From positions 387,501 to 451,500 of the forward strand of contig JAPFQT010000168.1 of NCBI GenBank assembly GCA_027627225.1: DNA of 64,000 nt. Reading direction: 5' to 3'. Shown here in pieces: positions 58,601 through 64,000 of the stretch (within the stretch, counting starts at the first letter, position 1; each line of letters begins with the position of its first letter). The DNA comes from Congeria kusceri. Lineage: Eukaryota > Mollusca > Bivalvia > Myida > Dreissenidae. Position numbers and translations under genes: made by a program. The notes under the pieces are model-generated. The model was not told where the DNA came from, searched no databases, and was given only the letters and a program-made list of their open reading frames with translations.

Positions 58601-60683
58601 GTATGGACTCAAATGAAACTGGATGTAGATGACAATAGGATGACGATGATGATGATGATGATGATGTAACAAGATATGAGGCATGTTGTGGGAAAACAGG
58701 GTTTAATGCATGTGCATAAAGTGTCGTCCCAGATCCGTCTTTGCAGTCTGCACAGGTTAATCCCGGACGACACTTTCCGCCTACAGTAGATCTATGTTCA
58801 GATGAGACTTCTTGAACTAGAAAATAACATAAAAGCGGAAAGTGTCGGGACTTCAATAACGACTTCCATGTGCCTTTTTTAGGTTTAAACTTTCCAGTTT
58901 AAAGGAAAAAGATTTTGTCCAATTGTGACTCATCTATAGTTACCGAACATACATACATAAACAAATGCTTTGCAATGAAAGCATGGGACACGACACCATA
59001 TTTAAACATCACCTTCTCCCTCATTCAGTCTCTTTGCATACATGGGTCACACACAACCATATTTAACTTGCACCTTCTCCCTCCTTCAGTCTCGTGGCAT
59101 ACATCGGTCACACACAACCATATTTAAACTTCACCTTTTCCCTCCTTCAGTCTCTTGGCATACTTGGGTCACACACAACCATATTTAAACTTCACCTTTT
59201 CCCTCCTTCAGTCTCTTGGCCTATATGGGTCACACACAACCATATTTAACCCTCACCTTCATCCCCTTTCTGTCTCTTGGGATACATTAGTCACACACAA
59301 TCATATTTAACCCTAACCTTCACCCCCTTTCTGTCTCCTGGCATACATGGGTCACACACAACCTTTTTTAACCCCAACATTCACCCCCTTTCTGTCTCCT
59401 GGCATACATGGGTCAAACGCAACCATATTTAACCCTCACCTTCACCCCCTTTCTGTCTCATGGCATATATGGGTCACACACAACCTTTCTTAACCCTAAC
59501 ATTCACCCCCTTTCTGTCTCCTGGCATACATGGGTCACACGCAACCTTTTTTAACCCTAACATTCACCCCCTTTCTGTCTCCTGGCATACATGGGTCACA
59601 CACAACCTTTTTTAACCCTAACATTTACCCCCTTTCTGTCTCCTGGCATACATGGGTCACACACAACCTTTTTTAACCCTAACATTCACCCCCTTTCTGT
59701 CTCCTGGCATACATGGGTCACACGCAACCTTTTTTAACCCTAACATTCACCCCCTTTCTGTCTCCTGGCATACATGGGTCACACACAACCTTTTTTAACC
59801 CTAACATTCACCCCCTTTCTGTCTCCTGGCATACATGGGTCAAACGCAACCATATTTAACCCTAACATTCACCTCCTTTCTGTCTCCTGGCATACATGGG
59901 TCACACACAACCATTTTTAACCTTTAACCCTCACCTTCACCCCCTTTCTGCCTCATGGCATATATGGGTCACACGCAACCATATTTTACACTGACCTTCT
60001 CCCTCCTTCAGTCTCATTTACACTTTCAACATCTTCAGCGCAAAACTAGATTTATTCTTTATAAAGTCACACATAAGTTATCACAGTTCTGCACTAACAC
60101 TCACCTTCTCCCCTCCTTGAGTCTCTTGGTGTACACCTTCAACAAAGGCTTTACATTTCTGTAGCTCTGTGCAAAACTGTGTTAATTCTAGTAAGTTACA
60201 AATAAGGTACCACAGTTTTGCACTCACCTTTCCCTCCTTCTTTCTCTTGGCGTTCAACAATGGCTTTACATTTCTGTAGCTCAGTGCAAAACTGTGTTAA
60301 TTCCTAATAAGTTACAAATAAGTTACTACAGTTTTGCACTCACCTTCCCCTTCCTTCAGTCTCTTGGCGTACACCTTCAACTATGGCTTTACATTTCTGT
60401 AGCTCAGTGCAAAACTGTGTTAATTCCTAATAAGTTACAAATAAATTACTACAGTTTTGCACTCACCTTCCCCTTCCTTCAGTCTCTTGGCGTACACCTT
60501 CAACTATGGCTTTACATTTCTGTAGCTCAGTGCAAAACTGTGTTAATTCCTAATAAGTTACAAATAAGTTACTACAGTTTTGCACTCACCTTCCCCTTCC
60601 TTCAGTCTCTTGGCATACACCTTCAGCATCTTCTTCAGCTTCCTGATCTGCTCCTCCTGCTGGTCTACCTTCTCTCGTAGATC
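46382..60683 (-). CDS. MYO5: Class V myosin, tail-encoding exons
   Basis: Nine exons with consistent phases, in transcription order: 60590-60683, 58401-58463, 55896-56042, 52273-52424, 50730-50970, 49562-49689, 48844-49001, 47798-47969, 46382-46621, about 464 residues. They encode the end of the coiled coil, a short linker and the globular DIL tail, which binds cargo adaptors on vesicles moved along actin. Diagnostic pieces are [88 protein letters not shown] and [20 protein letters not shown]. The order and content match animal MYO5A. Motor, IQ and most coiled-coil exons lie beyond 64000. Introns carry MITEs, SINEs and unusual exon-edge repeat arrays. Confidence 0.95.
46697..47034 (+). mobile_element. 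tRNA-derived SINE, copy 1
   Basis: The head has an A box (TAGCTCAGTTGGTAGAGCGC) and a B box (GAGTTCGAATCCC). The body has TAGGGCAGTTGTCAGTTACT and GATCGGCTAAGCTTGCCCAG, and the tail is (AACA)n-rich. It lies in a MYO5 intron, opposite to transcription. A sister copy is at 48090. Confidence 0.85.
47217..47478. mobile_element. Foldback MITE, copy 2
   Basis: The most complete palindromic copy. Each arm carries its own inner palindrome (left 47257-47312, right about 47380-47435) built from GGATTAGCC..GTGCA..GGCTAATCC, nested inside the outer inverted repeat. It lies in a MYO5 intron. Confidence 0.9.
47479..47797 (-). other. MYO5 intron remainder
   Basis: Non-coding; contains short AAGTTTGGCAAAGATCGGATGA / AAGTTTGATGAAGATCAGATGA repeats (about 47510 and 47656) typical of a dispersed repeat. 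Confidence 0.5.
47798..47969 (-). CDS. MYO5: MYO5 exon: DIL region part 5
   Basis: Encodes [20 protein letters not shown], then [20 protein letters not shown] and [11 protein letters not shown]. Acceptor TATTGCAG, donor GTGCGT. Noticeably GC-rich compared with its surroundings. Confidence 0.95.
48090..48382 (+). mobile_element. tRNA-derived SINE, copy 2
   Basis: Same family as 46697-47034, with A box TACCTCAGTTGGTAGAGCGT and the same body and AACA-rich tail. It is clearly diverged and lies in the next MYO5 intron. Confidence 0.85.
48523..48581. repeat. Near-perfect 59-bp palindrome of exon/donor sequence
   Basis: Two 29-base arms around a single G (48552), with one mismatch at the outer end. 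The arms are the last exon bases (GCATGCAAATCAG) plus the donor GTATGAG of the MYO5 exon at 48844-49001. It sits at the far end of the exon-edge triplication, so the last unit has an inverted partner. Confidence 0.85.
48559..49001 (-). repeat. 142-bp exon-edge triplication in MYO5
   Basis: The true exon (48844-49001) is followed in the intron by two copies of its last ~85 bases, its donor and ~57 bases of intron. Donor ends are at 48844, 48702 and 48559 (periods 142 and 143). The nearest copy reads [20 protein letters not shown]; the far copy has a stop (MCN*SKG). Both keep CAAATCAG before GTATGAG but lack the exon's acceptor, so they look like spare 5' splice sites rather than spare exons. 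Confidence 0.85.
48844..49001 (-). CDS. MYO5: MYO5 exon: DIL region part 4
   Basis: Encodes [20 protein letters not shown], then [20 protein letters not shown]. Acceptor ATTTGCAG, donor GTATGA. Its 3' half is present twice more downstream. Confidence 0.95.
49391..49559 (-). repeat. AT-rich ~16-bp tandem repeat abutting a donor
   Basis: Read on the minus strand, the MYO5 donor GTACGTAGATAT leads straight into TCTAGATAATGTTTA repeats and then GTATAGATAATTATTT repeats. Low complexity limits interpretation. Confidence 0.6.
49562..49689 (-). CDS. MYO5: MYO5 exon: DIL region part 3
   Basis: Encodes [20 protein letters not shown], then [10 protein letters not shown]. Acceptor CATTTAG, donor GTACGT. 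The intron side of the donor opens into a short AT-rich tandem repeat (49391-49559). Confidence 0.9.
49690..50729 (-). other. MYO5 intron with dispersed repeat text
   Basis: Non-coding. About 49980-50420 resembles a common molluscan repeat (TTTCCCTGTTTTCCGAGTCC, GGGGAATTTTA and GGGGAAA blocks). Near 50680 the sequence CTATAGGTA (minus strand) repeats the exon end/donor text of the exon at 50730; this may be chance. Confidence 0.5.
50730..50970 (-). CDS. MYO5: MYO5 exon: DIL region part 2
   Basis: Encodes [20 protein letters not shown], then [32 protein letters not shown] and [17 protein letters not shown]. Acceptor TTTCCCAG, donor GTATAA. Confidence 0.95.
51103..51365. mobile_element. Foldback MITE, copy 3
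   Basis: Same family as 47217-47478, with both inner palindromes well preserved and GTGGCGCGTCATGGGAAAAC ends. Confidence 0.9.
51442..51566. repeat. 25-bp minisatellite, five units
   Basis: Five units of ATAATGACAACGCTGTGTTG + GTACC start at 51442, 51467, 51492, 51517 and 51542. It is not derived from any neighbouring exon that I can see and sits between two MITEs. Confidence 0.9.
51580..51877. mobile_element. TTAA-type MITE, copy 2
   Basis: Diverged copy of 43075-43423, with ends AGCCCCAGTCC and GGACAGCTGCT. The left flank is TTCA (mutated TTAA) and the right flank TTAA. Confidence 0.7.
51878..52272 (-). other. MYO5 intron remainder
   Basis: AT-rich; nothing recognised. Confidence 0.5.
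52273..52424 (-). CDS. MYO5: MYO5 exon: DIL region part 1
   Basis: Encodes [20 protein letters not shown], then [18 protein letters not shown] and [11 protein letters not shown]. Acceptor CTTTCCAG, donor GTAACG. The leading AG completes the Glu codon begun in the previous exon. Confidence 0.95.
52602..55925 (-). repeat. 48-bp exon-edge array in MYO5, about 69 units
   Basis: A 3.3-kb array grows out of the 3' end of the exon at 55896-56042. On the minus strand each unit contains the exon-end text CATCAAGGCTCTCATACTGG, then a GT-starting donor and a short intron piece, GGGGAATTATGAAAT. The units encode an uninterrupted 16-residue repeat, [16 protein letters not shown]. Two subfamilies are visible: GATGAGGGGCATTTC (about 53560-55920, donors GTAATA) and GATGTGGGAGATTTC (52602-53560, donors GTAGTA). 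The last unit (52602), nearest the next exon, has GTAAGG, the best consensus match. Local blocks (about 54417-55040 and 55062-55663) look like larger duplications of the array. Confidence 0.95.
55896..56042 (-). CDS. MYO5: MYO5 exon: start of globular tail
   Basis: Encodes [20 protein letters not shown], then [20 protein letters not shown] and ALIL. It ends CTGG before a GTAAAA donor and completes a Glu codon with the next exon. It is flanked by repeat copies of its own ends on both sides. Confidence 0.9.
56027..57010 (-). repeat. Degenerate acceptor-side copies upstream of a MYO5 exon
   Basis: The 5' end and acceptor of the exon at 55896-56042 (plus-strand text GCCTGGATTTCTGCCGCTGC) recur upstream in the intron at about 56207, 56443, 56673 and 56954, at intervals of 180-280 bases. 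Each is followed by AAGGGAGACAACT-type text. They are more decayed than the donor-side array; most have lost the AG. Confidence 0.7.
57011..58400 (-). other. MYO5 intron
   Basis: AT-rich non-coding sequence; no repeat family or gene recognised. Confidence 0.5.
58401..58463 (-). CDS. MYO5: MYO5 exon: 63-nt cassette linker
   Basis: Encodes about 21 residues ([20 protein letters not shown]) between the coiled coil and the globular tail. Both junctions are phase 1 and 63 is a multiple of three, so skipping it keeps the frame. Vertebrate MYO5A has alternatively spliced small exons in the same part of the tail. Acceptor CATGTCAG, donor GTAAGA. Confidence 0.75.
58633..58668. repeat. (GAT)n microsatellite
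   Basis: Short GATGAT run directly before the truncated foldback MITE. Confidence 0.85.
58678..58850. mobile_element. Foldback MITE, truncated copy 4
   Basis: Left arm and centre of the TGTGGCGCG family (GTTGTGGGAAAACAGG, AAGTGTCGTCCCAGAT, AAAAGCGGAAAGTGTCGGG). It ends before the right arm. Confidence 0.8.
58995..60046 (-). repeat. 61-bp exon-edge array in MYO5, about 16 units
   Basis: On the minus strand the units read TATGCCAAGAGACTGAAGGA (upstream end) to TATGCCAGGAGACAGAAAGG (downstream), then GGG and GTGAATG/GTGAAG, then an intron-like piece TTAGGGTTAAAAAAGGTTGT. The first part is the 3' end of the exon at 60590-60683 ([10 protein letters not shown]) with its donor. Units farther from the exon (59340-59840) are more uniform than those at the edges. 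Confidence 0.85.
60047..60589 (-). repeat. 123-bp exon-edge array in MYO5
   Basis: Copies of the last ~35 exon bases with donor end at 60467, 60344, 60228 and 60105, below the true donor at 60590; steps are 123, 123, 116 and 123. The first two copies keep GGGGAAG before GTGAGTGC unchanged. The intron part (GTAACTTATTTGTAACTT and so on) is shared too. 123 is 41 codons, giving a long plus-strand open frame that is not a gene. Confidence 0.85.
60590..60683 (-). CDS. MYO5: MYO5 exon: end of coiled coil
   Basis: Reads [20 protein letters not shown], then [11 protein letters not shown]. The acceptor is TTTTCCAG, the donor GTGAGTGC. Starts in phase 0 and ends after one base of a codon. Its last ~35 bases and donor are repeated downstream in the intron. 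Confidence 0.9.
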
Positions 60684-61156
60684 CTGGAAAACACACACAG
60701 CAAATATTACAACTTAATTTCTTTTTAGGACGTAAATTGCACATTTGACAACTTAATTATTTTTATGCAACAAAAATAGCAAATATGACCACACAATTTC
60801 TTTTTAAGCAACAAATTGCAAATAAAACAAATACATTCTTTTTTCAGACACAAATACATTACAACCTAATTTTTCCTAAGCAACACAAATTGCTAATATC
60901 ACAACTACATTTATTTTTTTTAAAGACAGAAATAGCCAATATCACTCATTCTTTTTAGGACACCAACAGCAAATATGGTAACTATTTTGTAAGACACAAA
61001 TAGCAAATATAACTTATTTTTGGACACAATTAGCAAACATATTAACTTAGTATCTTTTTATGACACAAATAATAAATCTTAGAACTAAATTTAATCCAAA
61101 TTTTACATATAATATATCCAAACTTCATAAAAGATAAGCCTCCAAAACTTGCTTTA
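60684..61156 (-). other. MYO5 intron, short degenerate repeats
   Basis: Loose ~60-base repeats of GACACAAATAGCAAATAT-type text; no coding content. Confidence 0.55.
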
Positions 61157-61627
61157 GGTTACAGTATACTAAATATTTCAGGTGTGCAATGCTATACTCT
61201 CTAAATAAATCAACACCATTTATTTGAAGACCCAATTTTCTGTATAGTCACTTGCCATGACTTTATTTTTGAATATTTCTTTGTACGTGTGGTAGGAAAA
61301 ACATTGTTGTGTACTAAAAATTCACTGTTTCGCTTGAAGGTTGGAGACTACATGACGAGACTTTGACAGTTGGCAGTATACCTTCAACTGGAGAGTAGCC
61401 GGTAAAAAGATGGCCGTAAAACAGTGAACTTTGATTCGCGTCGAGTTCTTTCTTACATATAACATGACCTATCTTTTTTATTGTCTAAATCAATTCGGCT
61501 CGGAATGCTCTTTAAGAAAAGGTATGGTTATGAGGGTCTCTACGCGCAAAATGTTGAGTTTATTTTTTGTTGAATTTATTGCTTTTACATTGAATTTGTT
61601 AAGGAAATCTTTTAGTATATTGTGACC
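61157..61627 (+). mobile_element. 471-bp MITE, copy 2
   Basis: Same length as and almost identical to 16497-16967 (two visible differences, near 61232 and 61461). Flanks read CTTTA and TAAAC, so only a TA (or no) target duplication is evident here, unlike copy 1. It ends 47 bases before the ATG of the next gene. Confidence 0.85.
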
Positions 61628-61674
61628 TAAACTGACTTTGGGTTAAAATAAAATATCGTCTGCAAGTGCAAAAT

Positions 61675-62216
61675 ATGGATGAGAAAGCAGATTTTTTGTC
61701 ATTTCTGAGCAAAAGAGTAGAAAATAAGTGCATTAAATGCATCAATTCAGATTGTTTGATCTGGAATGGTTGTATTTCAAATAGTTCCTTACCCTATTAT
61801 GGCCGAATGAGGGCTAAATTGCCTTCGGACATAAAATCAGAGACATACTTGGTTCACCGTGTTGCGTTAATGTGCTACATGAAGTCAGAATTGAACGCCA
61901 GGGACTCTGTGAGCCACTTATGCAACAATAGCTTGTGTGTTAAGCCTGAACATTTAAACATAGAGCCCCATTCCACCAACATGGAACGGCGGACATGTTT
62001 ACAGTTCGGACAGTGCAGCGGGCATGGACCTGAGCCAGCCTGCATATTTGGTAAAAACATGAATACAACAAGCTTTATCACTTCCTTTTATTCATAGAAA
62101 TACACTTAAAATACATAAATGCATGTTTTTTTTCATTTTATATCTATTTCTATTGGGTATTTTTGCCTTTTTCAGGTAGAGGAACGCCTGATGCTGACGC
62201 GAGGGCCACTTGTTAG
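61675..62216 (+). CDS. His-Me finger (HNH-like) endonuclease domain protein
   Basis: Exon 1 is 61675-62050 (first ATG at 61675, donor GGTAAAA). A short exon 2, 62176-62216, follows a TTTTTCAG acceptor and would end GRGTPDADARATC. Total about 138 residues. Cysteines CIKCINSDC at the N-terminus and the block VSHLCNNSLCVKPEHLNIEP with NMERRTC match the zinc-bound His-Me finger fold of the I-PpoI type; the His of SHLC and the Asn of NMERR are the expected catalytic residues. The frame is clean. It converges with a transposase-like ORF 58 bases away, so I infer a mobile-element gene rather than a host gene. The two-exon model is an inference. Confidence 0.65.
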
Positions 62217-62273
62217 AGGTCTCTTATGCCAAAACAGGTAATAATAACAATTTATTATCAGGTACACAATCAA

Positions 62274-63893
62274 CTAAGCATATTTATGATGCTTAAGGTG
62301 TGGAAGACTGTCATAATCAGGTTTGGGGTCACTCATGCCCTTGCCGTAGTGTAATTCCTCATGCAGTTTGTATCGATAATTCCGCGTCCTGGCACGTAAA
62401 GCTCGTGCTTTGTTGGTAGCGGATGTTTGCTTTCGGTTAAGGTCGTTGCGGTCCTCATATGCTATCTGCTTAATAATCTTTGACCCCTGGGTAAGGTTAG
62501 CATTTAGTTCAGTGGTTTTTGCAATTACAGAGTCAGCATAGCCATTGTTTAATTTGTGAACCTGCCCGTGAATTCGACCTACACAGTTGCGTGAGAAAGT
62601 CACAGTTTTAGGATTGACAGCTTGGTACGACCTGTTTACTGCTTCACTTTTTTGGGTTGTGGTTAAAAGTTTGGTAGCGTCAAGAGCAGCTGGACCTAAA
62701 ACCATTTCAATGCATTTTTTAAGGACTTGTTGGTCACTGTCAACCATTTTAACCTTGACATTGTCTGGCATGAAATTCTTAGCTTGCCTATTTGTACCAG
62801 CACAGACATAACTGTACTTTGCACAATGAGTATCGCAGTAACCACTGAAGCATAGAACAATGGTTGCGATTACATCAACCATGACCTTCTTTAGAACCTT
62901 GATGTCACCCTGGTGTTTATTGTGGGCAGCTTTAAGCTCAGCCATACACCTAGCTTTGACCGAGAGAGCGAACCGACTCCTGATATTAGACTTGGAATGA
63001 CCCTTGAGCATGCCCTTTGAGAAAGGCGCTTTGTTGAGCTCGCGCTTCAGCGAGTTGCCTAGGTGCCTCAGATCCTTAAGATGACCCACATTGTGACCGT
63101 GAGAGTTACGAACACCTTGGAATGCCCTACTGTCCCCATCACATGTGAAATTTGTTATTTTGATGTCCTTAGAGATCTGGTCACCTAACAACCTATTCCA
63201 TTTGCCTTCATCACCTATTGGTTCCCTCTCTGAAACATTTGCAGAACAATGCCCCCTATGATTGGGGCACTGAACAGGTTTACCCTTATTCCTAAGCATT
63301 GATGCAGTCCTGCATAGTTTATTTGCTACTTGTACCCCTACAATTTGCTTGTTTCTGGTATTGTTTTCACACATAGTGCTTATGGCAATAGTTCCGGCTT
63401 GAAAGGGTGTCGCGTCAGAGTTAAAAATTGGATTGTTGTAGCAAGTGTCCCCTTCAACATTTACCTTAGAGGGATCTTTTTGACCAATTTTGGCATTTTC
63501 AGCAACTAAGTTTTCTCTAATCTGGTACATGCTTCTCTCATTTAGGGATTTAAGGGCAGTATTGACCTTATTTGCTTGTTTTTGCATAGCAAGTGGAGAG
63601 GGAGCAATGATATTGGTTGTGTTGAGAATTCTCCGGGAACCTGTGTTCCCAATAGAAGTACTTGCAACACCTATTTGGAAGCCTACATTGATCTGAGCTG
63701 CCTTTCTGCCCCTGGTACTTGATGGAACCTCATTGTAAAGCTTATAATGCTTGCCTACATATCTGCATCTTGTACATTTTAACCTTTCCTCCCAGCCTAA
63801 GCCCCACTTTATGGAAGCACTGCCGTCAATTACCAAGTCGCCCCTACATTTATCACTTCTTAACCTATGCTTTCTATTTTCAGAGGACATCAT
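62274..63893 (-). CDS. Mutator-like transposase-related protein
   Basis: Open frame of 539 codons from the ATG pair at 63893; the frame stays open to the window edge, so the true N-terminus may lie beyond. N-terminal Cys pair LKCTRC, then STRGRKAAQINVGFQIG and IIAPSPLAMQKQAN. Possible DDE residues are in VNVEGDTCYNN (D), FTCDGDSRAF (D) and TTTQKSEAVNRS (E), arranged as in Mutator-like (MULE) transposases. CPNHRGHCSAN and FSGYCDTHC may bind zinc. The tail is basic (KARALRARTRNYRYKL). It is convergent with the His-Me nuclease gene and lies within a MYO5 intron on the same strand. The frame is intact, suggesting recent activity. Superfamily placement is from motif order only. Confidence 0.6.
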   Translation of the reverse strand: MMSSENRKHRLRSDKCRGDLVIDGSASIKWGLGWEERLKCTRCRYVGKHYKLYNEVPSSTRGRKAAQINVGFQIGVASTSIGNTGSRRILNTTNIIAPSPLAMQKQANKVNTALKSLNERSMYQIRENLVAENAKIGQKDPSKVNVEGDTCYNNPIFNSDATPFQAGTIAISTMCENNTRNKQIVGVQVANKLCRTASMLRNKGKPVQCPNHRGHCSANVSEREPIGDEGKWNRLLGDQISKDIKITNFTCDGDSRAFQGVRNSHGHNVGHLKDLRHLGNSLKRELNKAPFSKGMLKGHSKSNIRSRFALSVKARCMAELKAAHNKHQGDIKVLKKVMVDVIATIVLCFSGYCDTHCAKYSYVCAGTNRQAKNFMPDNVKVKMVDSDQQVLKKCIEMVLGPAALDATKLLTTTQKSEAVNRSYQAVNPKTVTFSRNCVGRIHGQVHKLNNGYADSVIAKTTELNANLTQGSKIIKQIAYEDRNDLNRKQTSATNKARALRARTRNYRYKLHEELHYGKGMSDPKPDYDSLPHLKHHKYA

Positions 63894-64000
63894 AGACTGA
63901 GTAGGACGGGGACATAGACCTTGTTCGTAAGTAAGTCGGGATGGACTTTTGATGGAGCAGGAACCCGTAACAGGTCTACATAGCGAATCTTGTTCGCTCT

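Noticed and set aside
60294..60680. 128-codon plus-strand frame
   Set aside because: It is antisense to the 123-bp exon-edge repeats and the myosin exon, and repeats with period 41 codons.

Overview
The window looks like a repeat-dense piece of a bivalve mollusc nuclear genome. Supporting signs are GT-AG introns, a Mab-21/cGAS-like nucleotidyltransferase of the type greatly expanded in bivalves, a TRIM-like B-box pseudogene, tRNA-derived SINEs, and a foldback MITE beginning TGTGGCGCGTC that I associate with dreissenid mussels. The species is inferred, not proven. Everything was read by eye; no search was run.

Layout. (1) 1-4060 and 32880-37160 are two diverged copies of one segmental duplication. 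Each carries a two-exon Mab-21-domain gene: the left copy is a frameshifted pseudogene, the right copy is intact. (2) 4101-7571 is a decayed two-gene DNA transposon of ISL2EU type: a THAP-finger transposase, a convergent partner gene, terminal inverted repeats and AT target duplications. Its middle is deleted and holds a SINE fragment. (3) 7572-20570 is mostly non-coding, with a 141-bp tandem repeat, a TRIM-like pseudogene and an LTR relic split by a 471-bp MITE. (4) 20571-22574 is a broken multi-copy gene of unknown function. (5) 23158-31412 is a Ty3/Gypsy retrotransposon with an intact gag, a -1 frameshift heptamer in register, and a broken protease-RT region that includes a 68-bp segment repeated four times. 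(6) 31700-46380 is mainly minisatellites, MITEs and other repeats around the intact Mab-21 gene.

(7) 46382-60683, minus strand, holds nine exons of a conserved host gene, class V myosin. They encode the end of the coiled coil and almost all of the globular (DIL) cargo-binding tail; the motor part must lie beyond 64000. (8) 61157-64000, inside the next myosin intron, holds a fresh MITE, a small His-Me-finger (HNH-like) nuclease gene and a convergent 539-aa Mutator-like transposase ORF.

The most striking observation is in the myosin gene. At three of the nine exons, the 3' end of the exon together with its 5' splice site is tandemly copied into the downstream intron: about 69 copies of 48 bp, 123-bp plus about 16 copies of 61-bp units, and three copies of 142 bp. 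At one of these exons the 5' end with its 3' splice site is also copied into the upstream intron. I know of no named element that behaves this way. It may be a recurrent exon-edge amplification process or a splice-donor VNTR system.
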